From: Pseudomonadota bacterium
GTDB lineage: Bacteria; Pseudomonadota; Alphaproteobacteria; Caulobacterales; Caulobacteraceae
Length of the DNA stretch: 5,272 nt
Assembly: GCA_023434265.1 (NCBI GenBank)
Contig: JAEYTA010000056.1
Coordinates: forward strand, 1-5,272
Direction of reading: 5' to 3'
A program made the position numbers and the translations under genes. Shown piece after piece: positions 1 to 5,116 of the stretch (position 1 is its first letter; each line of letters begins with the position of its first letter). The notes below the pieces were generated by a model, which worked only from the letters and a program-made list of their open reading frames with translations, was not told where the DNA came from and did no database searches.

Positions 1-1
1 G

Positions 2-1816
2 CCACAGGCCGAAGCCCCCGCCCCGTCCCCGGAGGCCGCCGCCGATCCCTTCGCCGGCCAGCGCGACATGCTCGAGACCCTGTCGCTCAACCTCGCCAGG
101 GCCGCCATGACCGCCCAGTCGGCCATCGCCGAGGCGGCCCTCAGCCAGGCCGACCGCCCCGGCGCCCTCTCGCCCGACCCCTTCAACGTCGGCCCGGCCA
201 TGACCAGCGTCATGTCCAGCCTCGCCGCCCGCCCGGACAAGCTGTTCGCCGCCCAGGCCGACCTGTTCAATCGCTACATGGACCTGTGGGCCTCCACCGC
301 CCGCATCGCCGCCGGCGAGGAGGCCCCCGCCCCGTCCGCCGACAAGCGCTTCAGGGACCCCGCCTGGACCGAGAACCCGCTGTTCGACGTCATGCGCCGC
401 TCCTACCTGACCACGGCCGACTGGATGAACGGCCTCGTCGCCTCGGTCGAGGACGTCGACCCGCGCACCAAACGCCGCGCCGAGTTTTTCACCAAGCTGC
501 TCACCGACGCCTTCTCGCCCTCCAACTTCCTCGCCTCCAACCCGGCGGCCCTGAAGGCCCTGGCCGAGACCAGCGGCGAATCGCTGGTCAGGGGGATGCA
601 GAATTTCGCCGCCGATCTGGAGCGCGGGCGCGGCAAGCTGGCCATCAGCCAGGCCGACTACGGCCGCTTCGAGGTCGGCAGGAACGTCGCCACCGCCCCC
701 GGCCAGGTGGTGTGGCGCGACGAGCTGTTCGAGCTGATCCAGTACGACCCCGCCACCGAGCAACAGCGCGCCATCCCGCTGCTGATCTTCCCGCCGTGGA
801 TCAATAAATTCTACATCCTGGACCTCCAGCCCGAAAACTCGATGATCCGCTGGCTGTCCAGCCAGGGCTTCACCGTCTTCGTCTGCTCCTGGGTCAACCC
901 GGACGTCGACAAGGCCGACTGGGGCTTCGACGACTATCTGCACAAGGGGATCTACCGCGCCGTCGAGAAGGCGCTGGAGCAGGCGGGGTCGGACCACATC
1001 AACACCGTCGGCTACTGCATCGGCGGCACCCTGATGGGCGCGGCCCTGGCCCACATGGCGGCGCACGGCGACGAGCGCGTCGCCGCCTGCACCTTCTTCG
1101 CCGCCCAGCACGACTTCGCCGAGGCCGGCGACCTCCTGCTCTTCACCGACGATCACTGGTTGCAGGAGATCGAGCAGCAGATGGACGCCGCCGGCGGCGT
1201 CCTGCCCGGCGCGGCCATGGCCGACACCTTCAACGCGCTCCGCGCCAACGACCTGATCTGGTCGTTCTTCGTCTCGAACTACCTGATGGGCAAGGACCCA
1301 CCCGCCTTCGACCTGCTGTTCTGGAACGCCGACCAGACCCGCATGCCGAAACGGCTGCACATGGACTACCTGCGCTCCATGTACGGCCGGAACGCCCTCA
1401 GTCAGGGCGAATTCGAGATCGGCGGCGTCAGGGCCGACCTGTCGAAGGTCCGCATCCCCCTCTACTTCCAGGCCAGCCGCGAGGATCACATCGCCCCGAT
1501 GAAGTCGGTCTACCGCTCGGCCCGCGCCTTCGCCCACGCCGACGTCGTCCTGACCCTGGCCGGCTCCGGCCACATCGCCGGGGTGGTCAATCCGCCCGCC
1601 GCCAACAAGTACCAGCACTGGACCAACCCGGACCTGCCCGAGACGCTCGACGACTGGCTGGCCGGCGCCGAGCCGCACCCCGGCAGCTGGTGGGGCCACT
1701 GGGCCGACTGGCTGCACGCCCGTTCGGGCGACTGGGTTCCGGCGCGGAATCCGTCCAAGGGTCCGCTGAAAGCCCTCGAGCCCGCCCCCGGCGCCTATGT
1801 GAAGGTCAAGTCTTGA
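2..1816 (+). CDS. phaC: Class I poly(3-hydroxyalkanoate) synthase, 5' end probably outside the window
   Basis: Polymerises (R)-3-hydroxyacyl-CoA, mainly 3-hydroxybutyryl-CoA, into storage polyester at the surface of cytoplasmic granules. Residues are numbered from the Met at 68, which gives 582 aa; Cupriavidus PhaC has 589. The N-terminal PhaC_N-type region spans about 95-270, with FRDPAW near 95, SPSNFLASNP at 150-159 and PPWINKFYILDLQPENS from 242. The alpha/beta-hydrolase core follows, with lipase box GYCIGG (nucleophile C317), D473 in SREDHIAP and H502 in GSGHIAG. The C-terminus ends EPAPGAYVKVKS, as in class I enzymes. The frame stays open and codon-biased upstream of 68 to the window edge (PQAEAP...DPFAGQRD), and no clear Shine-Dalgarno precedes 68. 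I therefore call it 5' partial; a start at 68 is the alternative. The stop codon overlaps the start of the next gene. The enzyme class is certain from the motifs; the start is not. Confidence 0.95.
   Translation, partial: PQAEAPAPSPEAAADPFAGQRDMLETLSLNLARAAMTAQSAIAEAALSQADRPGALSPDPFNVGPAMTSVMSSLAARPDKLFAAQADLFNRYMDLWASTARIAAGEEAPAPSADKRFRDPAWTENPLFDVMRRSYLTTADWMNGLVASVEDVDPRTKRRAEFFTKLLTDAFSPSNFLASNPAALKALAETSGESLVRGMQNFAADLERGRGKLAISQADYGRFEVGRNVATAPGQVVWRDELFELIQYDPATEQQRAIPLLIFPPWINKFYILDLQPENSMIRWLSSQGFTVFVCSWVNPDVDKADWGFDDYLHKGIYRAVEKALEQAGSDHINTVGYCIGGTLMGAALAHMAAHGDERVAACTFFAAQHDFAEAGDLLLFTDDHWLQEIEQQMDAAGGVLPGAAMADTFNALRANDLIWSFFVSNYLMGKDPPAFDLLFWNADQTRMPKRLHMDYLRSMYGRNALSQGEFEIGGVRADLSKVRIPLYFQASREDHIAPMKSVYRSARAFAHADVVLTLAGSGHIAGVVNPPAANKYQHWTNPDLPETLDDWLAGAEPHPGSWWGHWADWLHARSGDWVPARNPSKGPLKALEPAPGAYVKVKS
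1801..1805 (+). promoter_or_regulatory. Ribosome binding site that sets a TTG start
   Basis: GAAGG lies inside the last phaC codons, 7 nt before the TTG at 1813. No ATG or GTG in the frame of the downstream gene lies near the phaC stop, so this site together with the TTGA stop/start overlap decides the start of the membrane-protein gene. Confidence 0.6.
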
Positions 1817-2187
1817 ACCGCAACGTCAACGTCCTGCTGGCGATCACCAGCGTGCTGGCCCTGACCCTCGTCACCGCCAGCGCCATCGTCAGCACCCGCC
1901 CCGAACAGGCCCCGATCTATTTCGGGGCCGCGCTGTTCAGCGCCCTCGGCTTCATGCTGCTCAACGGCCTGTGGATGCACAGCCGCAAACGCCGACCCAA
2001 ACCCCTGATCGACCGCAACGCCCCCGCCACGGTGATCATGGCCATGGTCTTCCCGCTGGCCATCATCCTCTCCGCCGCCCTGCCCCTGCTCAACCCGACT
2101 GGCGACTACGGCCTGATGCTGATCATGGCGGGGATCTGGACCGGCCTGACCCTGCAGTCGGCCAGGGCGGCGCTGAAGAGGGATTAA
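1813..2187 (+). CDS. Small four-helix membrane protein of unknown function, coupled to phaC
   Basis: Unrecognised protein of 124 aa. Four hydrophobic segments are visible: about 5-26 (NVLLAITSVLALTLV...), 34-55 (PIYFGAALFSALGF...), 73-93 (TVIMAMVFPLAIILS...) and 100-117 (GLMLIMAGIWTGL...). A basic loop at 57-63 (SRKRRPK) separates helices 2 and 3, which suggests that this loop and both termini face the cytoplasm. There are no catalytic motifs and no cleavable signal peptide. The start is TTG within TTGA, overlapping the phaC stop by 4 nt and preceded by GAAGG. A longer reading from the ATG at 1690 would lie in a shadow frame of phaC and add a non-hydrophobic arginine-rich stretch, so I reject it. 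The overlap implies co-translation with phaC, but a role in polymer storage is only a guess from position. No gene follows before the convergent argC. Confidence 0.8.
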   Translation: MNRNVNVLLAITSVLALTLVTASAIVSTRPEQAPIYFGAALFSALGFMLLNGLWMHSRKRRPKPLIDRNAPATVIMAMVFPLAIILSAALPLLNPTGDYGLMLIMAGIWTGLTLQSARAALKRD

Positions 2188-2193
2188 CCCCGC

Positions 2194-2341
2194 CCGCCTG
2201 CGCCGCCCCCTCCACCGCCGTTCCGGCGGTCCCCCACCCCACTGCGTGGGGAGGTGAGCGCACACCGGTTCACCTCCCCACGCGCGAAGGCGCGTGGGGA
2301 GGACAGATCGCGAAGCGATCAGGAGGGGGCGGCGCAGGCGG
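2194..2341. repeat. 148-bp compound palindromic repeat between convergent genes
   Basis: The outer arms 2194-2213 and 2322-2341 are a perfect 20-bp inverted repeat. Inside are 2214-2220/2224-2230 (7 bp, loop TTC), 2237-2242/2246-2251 (6 bp, loop TGC), 2273-2284/2291-2302 (12 bp, CCTCCCCACGCG, 6-nt loop) and 2306-2311/2315-2320 (GATCGC, loop GAA). An alternative 13-bp pairing joins 2244-2256 to 2271-2283 and excludes two of these hairpins. The element starts 7 nt after the membrane-protein stop and ends 13 nt before the argC stop, so it fills the gap. No T-tract follows either side. It looks like a dispersed palindromic repeat (REP- or MITE-like) that may also slow or end transcription in both directions. 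Copies elsewhere in the genome are inferred, not seen. Confidence 0.75.
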
Positions 2342-2354
2342 CCGGAGCAGACGC

Positions 2355-3284
2355 TCAGACCAGCCCCGCGCCCTCGTCCAGCCCCAGCATCAGGTTGAGG
2401 TTCTGCACCGCCGCCCCCGACGCCCCCTTCCCGAGGTTGTCCAGCAGGGCGACCAGCCGGACCTGCTCGCCCGCCCGGTCGCCGAACACGTGCAGACGCA
2501 TCCGGTTGGTGCCGTTCAGCCCCTCTGGATCGATATCGCTCATCGCCTCGGTTTCCTCCAGCGACGCCACCTCGACGAACCGGGCGCCCGCATAGGCCTC
2601 GACCAACGCCCCGTGCACCACCTCGACCGACGGGCTCGACGGCAGGGCCGACAGGTGCAGGGGCACCTCGACCAGCATGCCCTGCCGGTACGCCCCCACC
2701 GCCGGCGCAAACAGCACCGGCCGCTCCAGCCCGGTGTGCCGCGTCATCTCCGGCACATGCTTGTGCTTCAGCGACAGACCGTAGGCGCGATAGGGCTCGG
2801 CCCCGGCCTCGAACTCCGCGATCATCGCCTTGCCGCCGCCCGAGTAGCCGCTCACCGCATTGACCGTCACCGGCCAGCCCGCCGGCACGATCCCCGCCGA
2901 GACCAGCGGCCGCACCAGCCCGATGAACCCCGTCGGATAGCACCCCGGGTTCGACACCCGCGTCGCCGCCGCGATCCGCTCCCTCTGCCCCGGCGCCATC
3001 TCCGCGAAGCCATAGGTCCACGCCGGATCGACCCGGAAGGCGGTCGAGGCGTCGATCACCCGCACCTTCGGGTTCTCCACCATCGCCACCGCCTCGCGCG
3101 CCGCGTCGTCCGGCAGGCACAGGATCACCGCATCGGCCGCGTTCAGCGCCTCCCGCCGCGCCGCCACGTCCCGCCGCCGGTCGCCCAGCAGGACCAGCTC
3201 CAGGTCATCACGGCGCTCCAGCCGTTCGCGGATCTCCAGGCCGGTCGTCCCGGCCTCGCCGTCGATGAAGATGGTGTGGGTCAC
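2355..3284 (-). CDS. argC: N-acetyl-gamma-glutamyl-phosphate reductase, short (type 2) form
   Basis: Catalyses the NADPH-dependent reduction of N-acetyl-glutamyl 5-phosphate to the semialdehyde, the third step of arginine synthesis, in the cytosol. The 309 aa match the short ArgC type; the long type is about 340-350 aa. The N-terminal nucleotide-binding region begins MTHTIFIDGEAGTTGLEI. The catalytic cysteine is C115 in SNPGCYPTG. SGYSGGGKAMI (145-155) and HKHVPEM (174-180, with H176 the likely catalytic base) follow, and DNLGKGASGAAVQN (282-295) closes the family pattern. No key residue is missing. The start is GTG at 3284, with GGAG 8 nt upstream (3293-3296), and it overlaps the TGA of the 71-residue gene in GTGA, so translation is probably coupled. 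From general knowledge, argC follows rplM-rpsI in several alphaproteobacteria. No other arg gene is in the window. Confidence 0.95.
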   Translation of the reverse strand: MTHTIFIDGEAGTTGLEIRERLERRDDLELVLLGDRRRDVAARREALNAADAVILCLPDDAAREAVAMVENPKVRVIDASTAFRVDPAWTYGFAEMAPGQRERIAAATRVSNPGCYPTGFIGLVRPLVSAGIVPAGWPVTVNAVSGYSGGGKAMIAEFEAGAEPYRAYGLSLKHKHVPEMTRHTGLERPVLFAPAVGAYRQGMLVEVPLHLSALPSSPSVEVVHGALVEAYAGARFVEVASLEETEAMSDIDPEGLNGTNRMRLHVFGDRAGEQVRLVALLDNLGKGASGAAVQNLNLMLGLDEGAGLV

Positions 3285-3496
3285 TCAGCAGGCTCCAGAT
3301 GATCTTCGCGGGCTTCGGCCGCTACGCCATCTGAGTATTCGATTGAGTAGACGACGCCCGGCGGAAACTCGGCGAAATAGCTGCCCTTCGGACGTGTCTC
3401 GAATACGGCGATCACTGAGCCCGTCGCTCCGGAGCGTAAGGGAACAGGAGCTTCTGCCTTCACCCTCACGACGTCGCTGTAGTTGAACTTGGCCAT
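3281..3496 (-). CDS. 71-residue hypothetical protein, possibly SH3-like, coupled to argC
   Basis: I do not recognise this gene securely. The product begins MAKFNYSDVVRVKAEAP and ends EDHLEPAE. It has no signal peptide or membrane segment. Short beta-prone runs (DVVRVKA, GSVIAVFE, VVYSIEYSDG) and a final HLEP recall small SH3-like barrel families such as DUF4926 or the Imm31 immunity-like group; this is a resemblance by eye only. The ATG at 3496 has GGAG 6 nt upstream (3503-3506). The frame runs on to an ATG at 3553, but that stretch crosses the rpsI terminator, so I reject the longer start. The stop overlaps the argC GTG by 4 nt. The coding call rests on the good Shine-Dalgarno, the tight overlap with argC and a protein-like composition; its role is unknown. 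Confidence 0.75.
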   Translation of the reverse strand: MAKFNYSDVVRVKAEAPVPLRSGATGSVIAVFETRPKGSYFAEFPPGVVYSIEYSDGVAAEAREDHLEPAE

Positions 3497-3502
3497 GATG
3501 GA

Positions 3503-3506
3503 CTCC
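3503..3506 (-). promoter_or_regulatory. Ribosome binding site that sets the start of the 71-residue gene
   Basis: GGAG on the - strand lies 6 nt before the ATG at 3496. It sits between the terminator T-tract and the gene, which favours this start over the in-frame ATG at 3553 upstream of the terminator. A GACTC (the GANTC type methylated by CcrM in Caulobacterales) overlaps it at 3501-3505. Confidence 0.6.
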
Positions 3507-3511
3507 AGCCC

Positions 3512-3546
3512 AAGAAAAGGGGCGCTCCGGTCTCCCGAAGCGCCCC
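3512..3546 (-). terminator. Rho-independent terminator after rpsI
   Basis: On the - strand an 8-bp stem (GGGGCGCT at 3539-3546 and AGCGCCCC at 3519-3526) continues after one mismatch as 3 more pairs (3528-3530 with 3535-3537) with loop 3531-3534. TTTTCTT (3518 to 3512) follows at once. It lies 24 nt past the rpsI stop and just before the 71-residue gene, so it probably lowers rather than blocks transcription into argC. Confidence 0.8.
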
Positions 3547-3570
3547 CATCCATACCGCATCTGAAACGGC

Positions 3571-4062
3571 TTAGCGCTTCGAGAACTGGAAGCTGCGGCG
3601 GGCCTTCGCCCGGCCGTACTTCTTGCGCTCGACGACGCGGGCGTCGCGGGTCAGGAAGCCGTGCGGCTTCAGGACCTTGCGCAGCTCCGGCTCATAGTGC
3701 GTCAGGGCATGCGACAGGCCGTGGCGGATGGCGCCGGCCTGGCCCGACAGGCCCGAGCCCTCGACCGTGCAGACCACGTCGAACTGGGTCTCGCGGCCGG
3801 TGACGACCAGCGGCTGGGCGATCATCATGCGCAGCACGGGACGAGCGAAATACTGCTCCTGGTCCTTGCCATTGATGGTGAACTTGCCGGTGCCGGGCTT
3901 CACCCACACGCGGGCGATGGCGTTCTTGCGCTTGCCGGTCGAATAGGCGCGGCCCTGGGCGTCCAGCTTCTGGACGGCCGGAGCGGCCTCTTCGGCGACC
4001 GTGCCGAGGCCCTTCAGGGCGTCGAAGCCGGTGGCGGTTTCGGTGTTGGCGACGTCGGTCAT
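3571..4062 (-). CDS. rpsI: 30S ribosomal protein S9 (uS9)
   Basis: Component of the small-subunit head; its C-terminal tail reaches toward the P-site tRNA. The product is 163 aa, against 130 in E. coli. The extra length is an acidic N-terminal extension of about 33 residues (MTDVANTETATGFDALKGLG...), of a kind common in alphaproteobacteria. The conserved body begins GRAYSTGKRKNAIARVWVKPG (37-57) and continues with FTINGKDQEQYF, QAGAIRHGLSHAL (108-120) and LTRDARVVERKKYGRAKARR. It ends in the invariant SKR. The ATG at 4062 has GGAG 9 nt upstream (4072-4075, inside the end of rplM), and only 2 nt separate it from the rplM stop. It is co-transcribed with rplM, and an intrinsic terminator follows. 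Confidence 0.97.
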   Translation of the reverse strand: MTDVANTETATGFDALKGLGTVAEEAAPAVQKLDAQGRAYSTGKRKNAIARVWVKPGTGKFTINGKDQEQYFARPVLRMMIAQPLVVTGRETQFDVVCTVEGSGLSGQAGAIRHGLSHALTHYEPELRKVLKPHGFLTRDARVVERKKYGRAKARRSFQFSKR

Positions 4063-4064
4063 GC

Positions 4065-4541
4065 TCAGACGCTCCGGGTGTTCTTGGCCGAGGCCGACTT
4101 GAAGTCGATCGTCTCGGGCGACTGGGCTTCGTGGGTGTGCGTCGCGCCGGCGAACAGGCGCAGGTGCGTCATCTGCTTGCGGGCCAGCGGGCTTTCCTTC
4201 GGCAGCATGCGCTCGACGGCCTTCTCCAGCACGCGCTCGGGGAAGCGGCCGCCCAGCACCTTCTCGGGCGTGGTCGACTTGACGCCGCCCGGGTGGCCGG
4301 TGTGGCGGTAGTAGACCTTGTCGGTGGTCTTGGCGCCGGTGAACACCACCTTGTCCACGTTGGTGACCACGACGTAGTCGCCGCAGTCGACGTGCGGGGT
4401 GTAGTCCGGACGGTGCTTGCCGCGCAGACGGTTGGCGATGAAGGTCGCGAGACGGCCCACCACGACGCCTTCGGCGTCGATGTGGATCCACTTCTTCTCG
4501 ACCTCGGCCGGCTTCAGCGAAGCCGTGGTGCTCTTCAGCAT
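4065..4541 (-). CDS. rplM: 50S ribosomal protein L13 (uL13)
   Basis: Early-assembling large-subunit protein that binds 23S rRNA. The product is 158 aa; E. coli L13 has 142. Conserved stretches in order are KKWIHIDAEGVVVGRLAT (16-33), LRGKHRPDYTPHVDCGDYVV (39-58), KVYYRHTGHPGGVK (75-88), GGRFPERVLEKAVERMLPK (97-115) and LFAGATHTHEAQSPE (129-143). The ATG at 4541 has AGGA upstream at a spacing of about 9 nt. The frame is open further upstream to 4655, but that part carries the leader and promoter and does not resemble L13. It is the first gene of the rplM-rpsI unit. In E. coli L13 represses its own mRNA through the leader; whether that holds here is unknown, although the leader can fold over the start (see the leader entry). 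Confidence 0.97.
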   Translation of the reverse strand: MLKSTTASLKPAEVEKKWIHIDAEGVVVGRLATFIANRLRGKHRPDYTPHVDCGDYVVVTNVDKVVFTGAKTTDKVYYRHTGHPGGVKSTTPEKVLGGRFPERVLEKAVERMLPKESPLARKQMTHLRLFAGATHTHEAQSPETIDFKSASAKNTRSV

Positions 4542-4592
4542 CGGGAGGGTTCCTGGGGAAGACGAAACGGGCTGCCCCTCCCGGAGACCGGG
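4542..4592 (-). promoter_or_regulatory. rplM leader with alternative hairpins around the ribosome binding site
   Basis: In the - strand leader, 4576-4583 and 4542-4549 form a perfect 8-bp inverted repeat (CGGGAGGG with CCCTCCCG) that ends right next to the rplM ATG. It places the Shine-Dalgarno AGGAA (4551-4555) in the 26-nt loop. A second hairpin, 4588-4592 with 4580-4584 (CCCGG, 3-nt loop), uses part of the same strand, so the two are mutually exclusive. This is the layout expected of a translational switch; its function is inferred. Confidence 0.45.
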
Positions 4593-4608
4593 ACGAGCGG
4601 AAGGCGCG

Positions 4609-4637
4609 CTGATAGAGGATCGGGACGCCGGGGTCAA
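4609..4637 (-). promoter_or_regulatory. Likely sigma-70-type promoter of rplM-rpsI
   Basis: TTGACC (4632-4637), 17-nt spacer, TATCAG (4609-4614) on the - strand: 5/6 and 4/6 matches to consensus with ideal spacing. Transcription would start near 4602, giving a leader of about 60 nt before the rplM ATG. Confidence 0.6.
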
Positions 4638-4694
4638 TGCGGGTTTTCGCACCACCTGACCCCTAGCGCATTGAATTTCCCACGTTTTTGTGTC

Positions 4695-4712
4695 GCGGTA
4701 TTAAAATACCGC
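4695..4712. promoter_or_regulatory. Operator-like inverted repeat
   Basis: GCGGTATT-AA-AATACCGC gives perfect 8-bp arms around two bases, and it is AT-rich inside very GC-rich DNA. Neither side is followed by a T-tract, so it is not a normal terminator. It lies about 57 bp upstream of the proposed rplM -35 box. It could be a binding site for a dimeric regulator, but no known operator was recognised. Confidence 0.4.
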
Positions 4713-4768
4713 ATCCATCCGCGGTTCCGGCCCGCCTCCGCCCCCGCCAACGGCGCCCGCCGCCCGCA

Positions 4769-4960
4769 TCGCTGGTTCATCACCAAGGACACGAAGGACC
4801 ACAAAGAACACAAAGGGGCCCCAGCCCCCTGCGGCGCCCGCAGGGCGACGCCTTCAATTCCAGTCCAGTTGCGGGCCTGCGGCCCGCCGAAGCCCAAACA
4901 CTCGCTCGCTCCCTTCGTGTCCTTCGTGACCCCTTCGTGCCCTTCGTGATGAACCAGCGA
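4769..4960. repeat. 192-bp long inverted repeat with CACGAAGG-type arms
   Basis: The left arm 4769-4816 and right arm 4912-4960 are complementary: the outer 15 bp are perfect (TCGCTGGTTCATCAC), and the rest pair with scattered mismatches and one extra base. Each arm is itself a short-period repeat. The left has four CAC(N)AAGG-like units, and the right has CCTTCGTG at 4912, 4921, 4932 and 4941. The 95-bp centre carries two tight hairpins, 4827-4834/4838-4845 (8 bp, loop CGC) and 4871-4877/4881-4887 (7 bp, loop TGC). From general knowledge, similar 'aaggacacgaag' intergenic repeats are common in GC-rich proteobacteria and create spurious HEGHEG-type ORFs. It is likely a non-coding, MITE-like dispersed element. 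No target-site duplication is visible. Confidence 0.75.
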
Positions 4961-4991
4961 ACCTCACCCCCACACCGCCCCCGAAGGCAGC

Positions 4992-5007
4992 CTCCCGGCG
5001 CCGGGAG
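4992..5007. repeat. 16-bp perfect palindrome
   Basis: CTCCCGGCGCCGGGAG equals its own reverse complement. It stands alone between the long inverted repeat and the transposase remnant, followed by TTAATG. No T-tract follows; it may be a protein-binding site or chance in GC-rich DNA. Confidence 0.4.
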
Positions 5008-5116
5008 TTAATGTTTGGACTTCGCAATTCCGCCCCCTCGCCCCCAGCGATTTCAACGGCTTGTAAAAAAGGCAGCGTCCGTAACGCACCGGGGATAAAA
5101 CCGCCCCTAGGCTGTC

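Larger units (their letters stand above)
4638..5116. other. Gene-free intergenic region with structured repeats
   Basis: I see no credible gene in about 480 bp. The open frames here have poor composition, cross the inverted repeats and lack ribosome binding sites. The stretch holds an AT-rich 18-bp inverted repeat (4695-4712), a 192-bp long inverted repeat (4769-4960), a 16-bp palindrome (4992-5007) and a locally A-rich patch (about 5050-5104) in which I could not fit a promoter with normal spacing. No tRNA or other known RNA was recognised. Confidence 0.6.

Noticed and set aside
1795..3120. 441-residue open frame on the - strand
   Set aside because: Gly/Arg/Ala-rich shadow of the membrane-protein gene and argC; it crosses the palindromic repeat and has no family motif.
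1971..3302. 443-residue open frame on the + strand
   Set aside because: His/Arg/Pro-rich antisense shadow of argC that also runs through the repeat.
3571..4491. Single 306-residue reading of rpsI with a long N-terminal part
   Set aside because: The S9 part starts at 4062 with its own ribosome binding site; the upstream part is an out-of-frame reading of rplM.
4781..4948. CRISPR array
   Set aside because: The units are only 8-9 bp at 9-11 bp intervals with no spacers, and the two sets are inverted to each other.
4131..4949. 272-residue + strand open frame over rplM and its upstream region
   Set aside because: Antisense shadow of rplM that runs on through promoter and inverted-repeat DNA.
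5061..5100. Promoter with TTGTAA and ATAAAA boxes
   Set aside because: The spacing is 28 nt, too long for a sigma-70-type promoter.
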